Positions 1 to 8,983 of a DNA stretch of 64,000 bases are shown here, piece by piece. The position numbers and the translations under genes were made by a program. How positions within the stretch are numbered: the first letter of the stretch is position 1; each line of letters begins with the position of its first letter. This stretch comes from Bufo bufo (lineage: Eukaryota > Chordata > Amphibia > Anura > Bufonidae), in contig NC_053389.1 of the NCBI RefSeq assembly GCF_905171765.1, forward strand, positions 742,513,146-742,577,145, in the 5' to 3' direction. The notes under the pieces are model-generated. The model was not told the origin of the DNA. It worked only from the letters and a program-made list of their open reading frames with translations, and searched no databases.

Positions 1-523
1 AAACAAGTTTCCATTACCACTTCAAGCTATAGGTTTGGCAGGTGGAGTCCCAGTAAGAAAGCCACTTCCTTAAATTACTAAATAAAAAAAAAGAGGTTTG
101 TCTAGGCCTATTAGCACCACCACACTGGAAGAAGGTTTTATGGACAGATGAATGACCAACTGGAGTAGGAGGAGGCTAGAGCGTGGTAGCTGGTGCTAGC
201 CACCAGAGAGAGGAAGCGTCTGGGGGAGGTATATTGTGCTGCATTGTGGTATTTAGTTCTGCTGGGGCAGTATTTTGTGGTCTGTCTCTCACTTCCATCA
301 TCCTGTCTCTGATTGGGAGTATTCAGACTTGGTGCCTAGGGCGACACCAGCTATAAATGCAACCCTGCTTAGCGTGCGACACAAACTGTCAAACAAGGAG
401 GAGGAAGTATGATGGCCTTGAACTCTTTTTCTGGATCCAGAGTTGGCAATTAACACACGGTGACTAGCACACAAAAACAACTGCCACAGCATTTTGAAAG
501 CCCATGAGATACCCTCTGCCTAG
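1..523. other. No recognised feature
   Basis: I see no gene, RNA gene or clear repeat terminus here. The short open frames lack family motifs and codon structure. Confidence 0.5.
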
Positions 524-781
524 TTGGTCAGGGGTCAATATTATAGCATAATTTTAGGTTATGTCTGTACTACCTTAGAAGACAAGAACAAGGCATTAAG
601 TTTCAAAGAATTTAATGTGCAACAATGTTGGCAAGAACTTTCTGAACAATATCTGAATTCCATTGTAGAAAGAATGCCTCAATTGTGTTCAGCTGTTTTA
701 TATGCAAGAGGTGGCTACTTTGATGAGTCAAAAAATCTATATTCAATTTGTCAAACACAATTATTCCATGATTTATTTTAA
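524..781 (+). pseudogene. Possible Tc1/mariner-type transposase C-terminal remnant
   Basis: The frame encodes about 85 residues. Its middle (CWQELSEQYLNSIVERMPQL, then AVLYARGGYFDESK) resembles the C-terminal tail seen in several Tc1/mariner-like transposases, where a helix ending in MPRR is followed by AVIKAKGG and a short charged end. The catalytic DDE core and the DNA-binding domain are absent, and I see no TIR around it. It would be an old, 5'-truncated copy. The match is by eye and short, so a chance frame remains possible. Confidence 0.38.
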
Positions 782-934
782 TTTGAAATTGCTTTTTTGT
801 TATGTGCTTTAAGTTCAAAGTACATTTGAGACAATATACTCTGTAAATATCAAGTACAACTGGAAAAATGTGGGTGCTCAAAAACATTTGACCGGTTTGT
901 ATATAGGTATAGCATCATTAAACCCAGCTTCCCA

Positions 935-1042
935 AAACAGATGATCGTCGGGGGCGCCAGGACTCGGAACACTGCAGATGTGATATTGATAACCTATCCT
1001 GTAGATAGTTCATCAATATTATTTCCCGGATTAGCCCTTTAA
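935..1042 (-). repeat. Short interspersed repeat core with ATTGATRACCTATCC palindrome
   Basis: Read on the minus strand, this holds the same core as the copies at 29.59, 39.77 and 40.05 kb: an AAAGGG start, then TATTGATGA and CTATCC halves of an inverted repeat, then a G/C-rich CCCCGACGATCA-type stretch. The copy is diverged. I take it for a high-copy MITE- or SINE-like anuran repeat; the class is not certain. Confidence 0.45.
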
Positions 1043-1656
1043 CAAGAGCCAGCTGCAGCATGTTTGTGCCACGTGGTCGTACCCTAAAGCACTATTGATC
1101 AGTGGAGACAACTATACATTGTAAATTGCTAAAAACGTGAAGGACCAGAATTCAACAATCTGCTATAAAAATGACTTCTATAACAGGACAACGTCAGCAA
1201 AAAAAGATTCAATTCAATCCTGGATATTCAGTCCTTCTCACCATATGGATCCGATCTTAGTACTTATAATGTCTACCACTAAAGGAAAAAATAGAGGAAA
1301 CCTTTTAAAGCTGTTGATTTTTTGATAATTAAATCAGAATATTGTGGAAACCTCTCATACTAATGCTGCTGACGCTTTCTAAAATCATTTCATACTACCA
1401 GGTGAACAACCTCATAACTGCTTATTTTCAGCGCATTGGCAATTGTGTACAGTCAATTAACACTAATGCCTACATGTTGTATTCACTGCATACCATCAGT
1501 TCCGCAGAGCAGTGTTTCATTTTTATGCCTCTGTATTCCCACGGACCACAAAGTTCACATTTCTGTTTCATTTTCAGTTCTTCTGATCCATCAGAAGAAC
1601 AGAATAAAAAACAGGATCTATAAAAAAGGCCCGCAGGTTTTTCTGGTAGTGAAACA
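1043..1656. other. No recognised feature
   Basis: AT-rich DNA. Open frames at 1137-1623 show no family motif. Confidence 0.5.
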
Positions 1657-1740
1657 CAGGGCCAGTCTTAGACAAAATGTGGCCCTGGGCCAAATCAAAA
1701 GAGGGGCTCCCAATCTTGTAAAAATGTACCAACAACACAG
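1657..1740 (+). repeat. hAT-like terminal fragment
   Basis: The stretch starts CAGGGCCAGTCTTAGAC and continues with GTGGCCCTGGGC, resembling the termini of the complete non-autonomous hAT at 11897-13111, which starts CAGGGCTGGCTCCAG. No matching right end or target duplication was found, so this is probably one end of a decayed copy. Confidence 0.35.
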
Positions 1741-2076
1741 TTACATTCCATCGATTCCGGCCCTCCCCCACAGATTTACACCGATTAAAGCCCTTCACAC
1801 ATATCTGCACCTTCATGACCCCAGAATACGCCAAATGCCCCCTCCCCTCACAGGAATGAGTTCCCCTCCCTCAAAGAAAGCTATAGCAACGCAAAACATT
1901 ATACAGCATGTACCCCAGGACTGCACTGCGCGCCTCTAGACCCTCCCTCACCCGGCCACTGGCAGGCATACCCAACCCTTCTCTCCCAAAGTACCTCCAC
2001 GAGCTTCAGTGTCCATGCAGAAAAAAGCTCTGTCCTATACACATTTACTCATGTGACCTATAACTCCTTCCTATAA
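1741..2076. other. No recognised feature
   Basis: C-rich, low-complexity-like sequence. It could be the interior of the hAT fragment to its left; nothing diagnostic is visible. Confidence 0.4.
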
Positions 2077-3184
2077 CTCCTTTCTGTCATCCGCCGTACA
2101 TGTATAGCGCATATAGGGTCTTTAAAGTTGGCGACTGCTCCAAAGCGGAACAGGCACCATAGCAACTGGGTGCCTGCTGTTTCATACAGCAGGCACCCGC
2201 AGCCAATGTCCACGATCTGCGGTAATACTGACTGTGGACATTTAATCACTCCGATGTATAGTCAAATATCACCACAGCATCTGAGAGTGTTAAAAACCAG
2301 AAGCAGACACTTCTGATTAAGACTCGCTTTCCGATGGTGGAGATCAGCGAAAGCACCAGGTTCTAATAATAAGCCGCAGCCTGTACTAGGCTTCCAGGCT
2401 CATTATTAGTAAATCCCAGTTCATGCCACCAGGTGGCACCACAGAACTGTGATACAGTGATTTCTATACAGAATAAACGAGCAATTTCCATTATTCTATA
2501 TAAGTTGCAATCTCATGATTGCAAGTTGTGGTCCACTTGGGGACATAACAAAAAGTTTTAAAAAAATCACTCCCATTCCCCAAAATAAAAATAAACAATT
2601 TTAAAATATAACATCATGGAGATCACCGCAGGTAAAAACGCCTGTACTATTAAAATATAAAAAAAGTTAGCCCATACGGTGAATGACGTAACAGAAAAAG
2701 AAAAAAATGGCCGATTCGCTGTTTTGTCATCACTTAATCTCCCAAGAAAATTGAATAAAAACTGATCAAAAAGTGATACACACCCCAGAATGGTACCCTC
2801 ACAAAAAATTAGCCCCACACATCTCCATAGAAATAACTATAAAAAAGTTATGGGGGTCAGAATATGGCAATGAAAAGAAAAAAATAATATTTTCCCCAAA
2901 ATGTTTTCAATATTAAAACGCAAGAAAAACTCTTGCGTATTGTCGGATTTGTACTTGCCTGGAGAATGAAAAGCACAAGTCAGTTTTACCTCATAGGTAA
3001 AGTAGTAAAAAAAAGTTGTAAAACTGTGGCGGAATTGCCTTTTTTCCAATTCCACGCCATTTGGATTTGTTTTCCCACTTCCCTCTAAATCCTATATAAT
3101 ATTAAATGGTGGCATTACAAATGGCTCGGGCAGGGTGCGAAAAACAAAAACGCAAAAATGGAAAATCACCACATCCGGAAAGGG
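2077..3184. mobile_element. TTAA-type (piggyBac-like) non-autonomous element, degraded
   Basis: The left end reads CTCCTTTCTGTCATCCG after ATAA. The right end reads ATCCGGAAAGGG before TTAA, so the ends form a short imperfect TIR (CYCCTTTC and GAAAGGG) beside TTAA-like sites, as in piggyBac-derived MITEs. The left TTAA would have mutated to ATAA. The interior is AT-rich, non-coding and holds a strong hairpin. Length is about 1.1 kb. Assignment rests on terminal structure only. Confidence 0.45.
2168..2198. repeat. Perfect 13-bp hairpin
   Basis: GGGTGCCTGCTGT and its exact reverse complement are separated by 5 bases (TTCAT). It lies inside the TTAA-type element and belongs to that repeat's structure. 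Confidence 0.85.
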
Positions 3185-3188
3185 TTAA

Positions 3189-3496
3189 GGAGCATGTCAC
3201 CAGTAACATCACAAATCCTCTAACAAATCCATTCTAGCTGCTACCTTATCGCAGCAGTGTGTTAAGAAGAAAGTGGAGGCGGCACCAGTTTTGCGCTCCT
3301 CACAGAATGTCCTGACGCTAGCCTCCAGATGTTTTGAGCATTGACTGAGGCTGGGCTTGCTGCAGTGAGCAGGCCTATAGAAGCCCTGAGTGGCCAAGTT
3401 TACACAAGTTAAAAAGTTTGGCGTTGTTGCAAATACTATATATGAATACCTAATACATGAGAAACTACTATGAGGTTTCTATGCTGCAGTTTAACA
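3189..3496. other. No recognised feature
   Basis: No motif, TIR or long frame supports a feature here. Confidence 0.5.
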
Positions 3497-4175
3497 TTGA
3501 ACTCACAAGCGGCCCAAAACGGATCAGTTAGGCCCCAATGCATTCTGAATGGATAAGGATCCGTTCAGAATGCATCACTTTGGCTGTGTTTGGTCGGATC
3601 TGTCAAGACTTACAATGTAAGTCAATGGGGACGGATCCGTTTTTCATTGACACAATATGGTGTAATTGAAAACGGATCCGTCCCCCATTGGCTTTCAATG
3701 TAAGTCAAGACGGAAAGGTTTTGACTTGAGCAGTAAGAGCAGTGAGACTATGGAACTCTCTGCCTGAGGAGGTGGTGATGGTGAGTACAATAAAGGAATT
3801 CAAGAGGGGCCTGGATGTATTTCTGGAGTGTAATAATATTACAGGCTATAGCTACTAGAGAGGGGTCGTTGATCCAGGGAGTTATTCTGATTGGAGTCGG
3901 GAAGGAGTTTTTTATTCCCCTAAAGTAGGGAAAATTGACTTCTACCTCACAGTTTTTTTTTTTTCCTTCCTCTGGATCAACTTGCAGGATGACAGGCCGA
4001 ACTGGATGGACAATTGTCTTTTTTCGGCCTTATGTACTATGTTACTTAGACTTTTTTTTTATGAATAATACAAACGGATCCGTTATTAACGCATACAAGC
4101 GTTTGCATTATTTGTGCGGATCCGTCTGTGCAGATACAAGACAGAGCCGCACAAAACGCGAGTGTGAAAGTAGCC
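3497..4175. mobile_element. Harbinger-like GGATCCG MITE, left-truncated, split by a LINE fragment
   Basis: Repeated ACGGATCCGT palindromes and a right end GCGAGTGTGAAAGTAGCC followed by TAA match the complete MITE at 45260-45711, which has TTA target duplications. The left part starts inside the family (ACAAGCGGCCCAAAACGG), so the left TIR is missing. A LINE 3' fragment occupies about 3733-4049, between two GGATCCG-rich halves. Confidence 0.5.
3733..4049 (+). mobile_element. CR1/L2-type LINE 3' end fragment
   Basis: Translation gives the usual end of a CR1-clade reverse transcriptase: an RLWNSLPEEVV-type motif with broken frames, a GLDVFLE-type segment, and a GGPGSYSDW-like region. It then runs to a terminal TATGTACTATGTTACT tail, as in CR1-clade 3' ends. 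It is a short 5'-truncated insertion inside the GGATCCG MITE. A different CR1 lineage from the copy at 33-35 kb is likely, because the 3' tail repeat differs. Confidence 0.55.
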
Positions 4176-4190
4176 TAATGTTGCTAACAG

Positions 4191-4266
4191 CAGTGCTGAA
4201 GCAGGGGGCCCCTTAGGCGATGGGGACCCTGGGCAATTGCCCAGCTTGCGCCCCCCTAACGGCACT
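4191..4266. repeat. Short hAT-like terminal fragment
   Basis: The segment starts CAGTGCTGAAG and ends CTAACGGCACTG, giving CAGTG/CACTG ends around a GGGCAATTGCCC palindrome. The right end matches the kind of hAT terminus with a GGGGGCGCAAG stretch. Flanking 8-mers do not match well, so it may be an internally deleted relic. Confidence 0.35.
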
Positions 4267-4269
4267 GGT

Positions 4270-4620
4270 GAAACAGTTACTATGACAGGCAGGTTGAGAC
4301 CCCAATTACACTTAAATGAGAAAGCTTATTCACCCAAATTTGAGAATCAAGGCCTAATGGAATTGCTTGTCTATGAAACAAGGTGAACGCCCCAATAAAC
4401 ATAAAAAAAATAGCTTATTCACCCCAATTTGAGAATCAAGGCATTATAGAATTGCTTATCTATTTAACAATGCATGCACCACTACCTCCAGCTGCTGTAT
4501 CTGCACCATCACCTCCCCCAGATACAGATACCTGTGACTATGGCCTGCAGCTACCCCTACCTCCAGGTTAAGATGGATATCCAATGTCCTGTTGGGTTTT
4601 TGAAACCTATGGATGACAAT
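4270..4620. other. Non-coding gap with a short direct duplication
   Basis: A block of roughly 50 bases containing CCAAATTTGAGAATCAAGGC (about 4324-4380) recurs with changes at about 4413-4470. Nothing else is recognised. Confidence 0.5.
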
Positions 4621-4984
4621 TAGTGTTGATCGAGCACCAAAGTGCTCGGGTGCTCTACAGAGCACCAGAGCTCTACAGAGCACCAGAGCACAATGGAAGT
4701 CAATAGGAGAACCCGAGCATTATACCAGGCACCCCCTGCTCTGAAGAGGGGAGGGTGTTTGGTTCACAGGAAATGGTCAGAAATTGATGGAAACACCACT
4801 TAATTGGTTCGGTAACAGTATGGGGAGGATGTCTGGATGCATCTTGGACTCCCAGGTCGCTGCTGGGAACGATGTTGTCCGAGTAGTACGCCACTTTTAC
4901 AGACGGACAATAATGCGCACAAAACCGAAGATAAAATCGATTTTAGAGGAAAAATTGTTAGGAAACATTCTTTCCTGTATATCT

Positions 4985-5210
4985 ACTTGTATATAAAGTG
5001 CAAGTGCTGCCAAAAATTTCAAGGAAGAGGCACTCCGATACAACCTGTACATCACATAAAGGAGAGCCTCATTCACATTGTGGTACAATTGTTCATGTAG
5101 TGGGACTCCTACACTCATAAAACCTATGCACTAAGTGAAAGGGCTGCCAAAAATTACAAGGAACCGGCACTCCAATACACCCTTTATTACACATAAAGGA
5201 GGGCATCATT
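4985..5210. repeat. Two diverged copies of an 80-bp unit
   Basis: A unit with CTGCCAAAAATT, CAAGGAA and CACATAAAGGAG appears at about 4996-5070 and again at about 5136-5206, separated by about 65 bases. It lies in the 3' non-coding part of hAT copy B. Confidence 0.65.
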
Positions 5211-5214
5211 GAAA

Positions 5215-5515
5215 AATTATGATTGATGGCCTGCTGGTGACCCTCAAAAACATTAGGAGCAAGGGCCTGCTGGTGAACGTCTAAAACATTAGGGGCAAGG
5301 ACCTGCTGCTGATCTGACCATCTAAAACATTAGGGGTGAGGGTCTGCTGCTGATCTGACCATCTAAGACATTAGTGGTGAGGGTCTGCTGCTGAGCTGAC
5401 CCACTAAAACATTAGGGGCGAGGGTCTGCTGCTGATCTGACCATCTGAAACATTAGGGGTGAGGGTCTGCTGCTGAGCTGACCCTCTAAAACATTAGGTG
5501 CGAGGGCAGCCTAAT
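5215..5515. repeat. Minisatellite, 55-60 bp unit, about 5 copies
   Basis: Repeated units contain AAAACATTAGGGG, then AGGGTCTGCTGCTGA, then CTGACC. The array lies between the hAT B transposase remnant and its left TIR. Confidence 0.85.
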
Positions 5516-6464
5516 AAGCATGTTGATATGATGGAGGATGAGGACGAGAAAAGGAAGATTGAACCAAATACCCTTTTTTGTGGTGGAAGGGGTGCATGGG
5601 AATACAGTGTATTCAATACACCATAAAATCCACATTTAAAGTGCCTTTATGTTCAGCCGCTTTTCTCTGGTGGAGTAGAGAAGTCAGGGGCAATCCAGGC
5701 CTTGTTTATTTTGATAACAGTCAACCTGTCAGCATTTTCAGTTGACAGTCGGATGCGCTTATCAGTTATTATTCCCCCAGCAGCACAAAATACCCAGTGT
5801 GACAAAACGCTGGCGGCAGGGCAGGCCAGCACCTCCAAGGCTTAGAGCGCCAGTTTGTGCCACTTGTCCAGCTTGGATACCCAATAGTTGTAAGGCACAG
5901 AGGGATTACTGAGGGCGCTGACACGGTCTGCTACGTACTCCTTCACCATCTTCCAAAACTTTTCCCTCCTTGTGATACTAGGCCGCGCATCAGGGTGAGG
6001 GTGCTGGTGGGGTGTCATGAAACTGTCTCAGGCCTGGAGAGTGTTGCCCTGCCTCTGTTGGAACTGCTGTGTGTTCCCCTCGTCTCCCCTCCTCGGTTGG
6101 CCAAGCAACTACATACTCTACCGCCAGCGTAGTCAACTAGAAATTTTTGGAGCAATTTTTCCACAAGGACCTTCTGGTATTGCACCATTTTACTAGTCCT
6201 CTCCACCACAGGAATGAGAAATGAGAAGTTCTCTGGAGCGGGGGTCGAGAAGAGTGAACAACCAGTAATCGATGTTGGCTAAAATACGTATAACGCGAGG
6301 GTCACGGGAAAGGCAGCATAATATAAAGTCAGCCTTGTCTGCCAGAGTCCCAACAGACAAGACTTTGCTGTCCTCATCAGGAGGATGACTCTCAATCACC
6401 TCATCCTCTTCCTCCTCTTTGCCCATCCACGCTGCACAGATGGAATAAACCTGCTTTGGGTACT

Positions 6465-6472
6465 ACCCTCTG
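6465..6472. repeat. Target-site duplication of the foldback element, left copy
   Basis: ACCCTCTG immediately precedes the TGAGGAATATGG terminus and is repeated exactly at 8984-8991. Joining the flanks at one copy makes the hAT B reading frame continuous across the site (VVSATEG, then STQSRFIPSV), which supports this as the true target site. Confidence 0.8.
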
Positions 6473-7695
6473 TGAGGAATATGGATTATCATTTACTGGA
6501 AGCCCTGATTTTCATTTGACTCACCTTTTGCATGTACACAGTCAGAGTACATGCAAAATATGTTCTCACCCCCCAGCCATCTGCTGTCAAATAGCAAGGG
6601 AGGAAACCCCCCAGGGATCCAGGCTTCAAGGAGGCCCCATGTGGATAAAGTCACACATCTTCCAGCTGACATGCCCCAGGAGGATATAGCAGTAAAACTC
6701 CCGGCAGGAGATCTCAGCCCTGGACCAGATCTATCACTTTCCCACAGACATGTTGGCACCGACATTTCATAAGGAATTATGAATCGTCCGTCCATCTCAG
6801 GCATAATTCGGTTATCTTTTTGCAATCCTGGGGCAAAGATAAACATCCACGTGGTCCTGGCTTGATGCTAGGATGCCTGGGAGGGGAGATATACATAATT
6901 CCCCACAGAAACCACATAGGCACCATGTTTGGACTCTAGTTGCATCCGGAACACAGGCGGATCAATTGGTCCCGGAACCGCTCCCTGTGGCCTTCTGGTC
7001 TGGAGCTATGAACCCTAAAGGGTTTTGTGGGTCATTTGCTGCCAGCCCAGCAGAGAGGGGGTGGACCCCTCCCAATGGCTGGGAGGGGAGGGACGGCTAC
7101 AAGTTAAAAGGCTTGTGCCAGCAAGCGGGCGTGTCTTTTTCTGAAAGGGGGTCAGATCGTGCAAATGTGTTTGGAGAGACCTAGAAACTGCTGAAATCAC
7201 CGCCCCCAAGTGACTGCAGCCAAGGACTATTGCACCATCATAACCCTAAGGAACTTTCACCTACCCGGTAACTGACTTTTGCTCTGCTAAACCCTGTTGT
7301 ACCTATATCACCTGTATCTGTAACCTCACACCGCTGTATATATTCTGTGTGTATATATCTAGTGTGCCCTTAAGGCGATTAAAAATATAATTTAATCGTG
7401 TGCTATCTTGTATCTCAATCATGAATCCCTACGTCCGTGTTTTGGCCTAGTTATAAGCTACCGTGGGTTGGTTTCTCACCCTATATAATCCCGTTAGCGG
7501 ACTGGGCTTATATCAAATGAGAAGCTGGTGGCAGATTACCTGGCTGAGAAAGCGCTGTTTCACGGCAGCAGTGAAAAGGGCTCTCTCAGCTTGTTGCCTC
7601 TCTGTGCCCTCGTGGACAGGAGGTGTCTGTGTAAACTGTACCAAGCGGATCCTACCTGCTCCTCCAGGAGGGCGTAACATCACACCTTGGTAACC
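6473..7695 (+). repeat. Foldback left arm
   Basis: Reverse-complementary to 7791-8983 with scattered substitutions. It carries an extra AT-rich segment of about 36 bases (7367-7402) that is missing from the right arm. Confidence 0.85.
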
Positions 7696-7727
7696 AGGGA
7701 CCCACTGCTGCCACCAATATGTGAGGG

Positions 7728-7783
7728 ATACCACCCCTCGTGCCCGCTTGACGTCAACTACGTCAAGCTCACGAGCGTGGTAT
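7728..7783. repeat. Central nested hairpin of the foldback element
   Basis: Within the spacer, ATACCAC pairs with GTGGTAT, CTCGTG with CACGAG, and CTTGACGT with ACGTCAAG. Together they make a second, shorter palindrome at the centre of the larger one. Confidence 0.85.
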
Positions 7784-7790
7784 TGTCCTA

Positions 7791-8983
7791 GGTTACCAAG
7801 GTGTGATGTTACGCCCTCCTGGAGGAGCAGGTAAGGTCCGCTTGGTACTGTTTACATAGACACTTCCTGTCCATGCGGGCACAGAGAGGCAACAAGCTGA
7901 GAGAGCCTTTTTCACTGCCACCATGAAACAGCGCTTTCTCAGCCTGGGTAATCTGCCATCAGCTTCTCGTTCGATATAAGCCCAGTCTGCTAACAGGATT
8001 ATATAGGGTGAGAAACCAACCTGCGGTAGCTTATAACTAGGCCAAAACACGGACGTAGGGATTCATGATTGAGATACAAGATAGCACACTAGATATAACA
8101 CTATATACACAGAATATATACAGCGGTCTGAGGTTACAGATACAGGTGATATAGGTACAACAGGGTTAAGCAGAGAAAAATTCAGTTACCAGGTGGATGA
8201 AAGTTCTTTGCAGTTATAATGGTGGAATAGTCCTTGGCTGCAGTCACGTGGGGGCGGTGATGTCGGCGGTTTCCAGGTCTCTCCAAACACATTTGCATGA
8301 TCTGACCCCCTTTTAGAAAAAGACACGCCCACTTGCTGGCACAAGCCTTTTAACCTGTAGCCGGTCCCTCCCCTCCCGGCCTTTGGGAGGGGTCCACCCC
8401 CCCTGCTGGGCTGGCAGCAAATGACCCACAAAACCCTTTAGGGTTCATAGCTCCAGACCAGGAGGTCACAGGGAGGTGGTTCAGGGACCAATTGATCCAC
8501 CTGGGTTCCGGCTACAACTAAAGTCCAAACAGGGTGCCTATGTGGTTTCTGTGGGGAGTTATTATATCTCCCCTCCCGGGCATCCTAGCATCAAGCCAGG
8601 ACCACGTGGATGTTTGGGTTTGCCCCAGGATCGCAAAAAGATAACCAAATTATGCCTGGGATGGACGGACGATTCATAATTCCTTATGAAATGTCGGTGC
8701 CAACAAGTCTGTGGGAAAGTAAAAGATGTGGTCCAGGGCTGAGATCTCCTGCCGGGAGTTTTCCTGCTACAACCTCCTAGTGCCTGTCAGCTGGAAGAGG
8801 TGTGACTTTATCCACCTGGGGCCTCCTTGAAGCCTGGACCCCTGGGGGATTTCCTCTCTTGCTATCTGACAGCAGATGGCTGGGGGGTGAGAACATATTT
8901 TGCATGCACACTGACTGTGTACATGCAAAAGGTTAGTCAAATGAAAATCAGGGCTGCAAGTAAATTATAATCCATATTCCTCA
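7791..8983 (-). repeat. Foldback right arm
   Basis: Reverse complement of the left arm, starting GGTTACCAAGG and ending CCATATTCCTCA. It is followed directly by ACCCTCTG at 8984-8991, the second copy of the target duplication. Confidence 0.85.

Larger units (their letters stand above)
6473..8983. mobile_element. Foldback element with 1.2-kb inverted arms, family unknown
   Basis: The element begins TGAGGAATATGGATTAT and ends with its reverse complement. Almost its whole length is inverted repeat: arm 6473-7695 pairs with arm 7791-8983 around a 95-base spacer. It sits inside hAT copy B with an 8-bp duplication (ACCCTCTG). Landmarks visible in both arms include GTGGGTCATTTGCTGCCAGC, AGCTATGAACCCTAAAGGG and GAATCCCTACGTCCGTG. 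No transposase motif is present; the open frames are incidental. An 8-bp duplication suits a hAT- or similar-mobilised non-autonomous element. The TATATA and TGGTGGCAG stretches recall LTR/PBS regions, so an inverted pair of LTR-derived segments is an alternative. Confidence 0.8.

Noticed and set aside
1436..1939. Open frame of 167 codons
   Set aside because: It crosses a hAT-like terminus, is rich in Pro/His/Ser without domain structure, and a second frame is open in the same place.
7696..7790. TGGTGGCAG-like phrases near the foldback centre as a primer-binding site
   Set aside because: They are suggestive of an LTR retroelement, but no LTR boundary, gag or pol adjoins them. Kept only as an alternative explanation.
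6456..8679. Several frames of 60-117 codons in the foldback element, including similar proteins on opposite strands
   Set aside because: The mirrored frames are the same DNA read from the two inverted arms; none shows a transposase or other protein motif.
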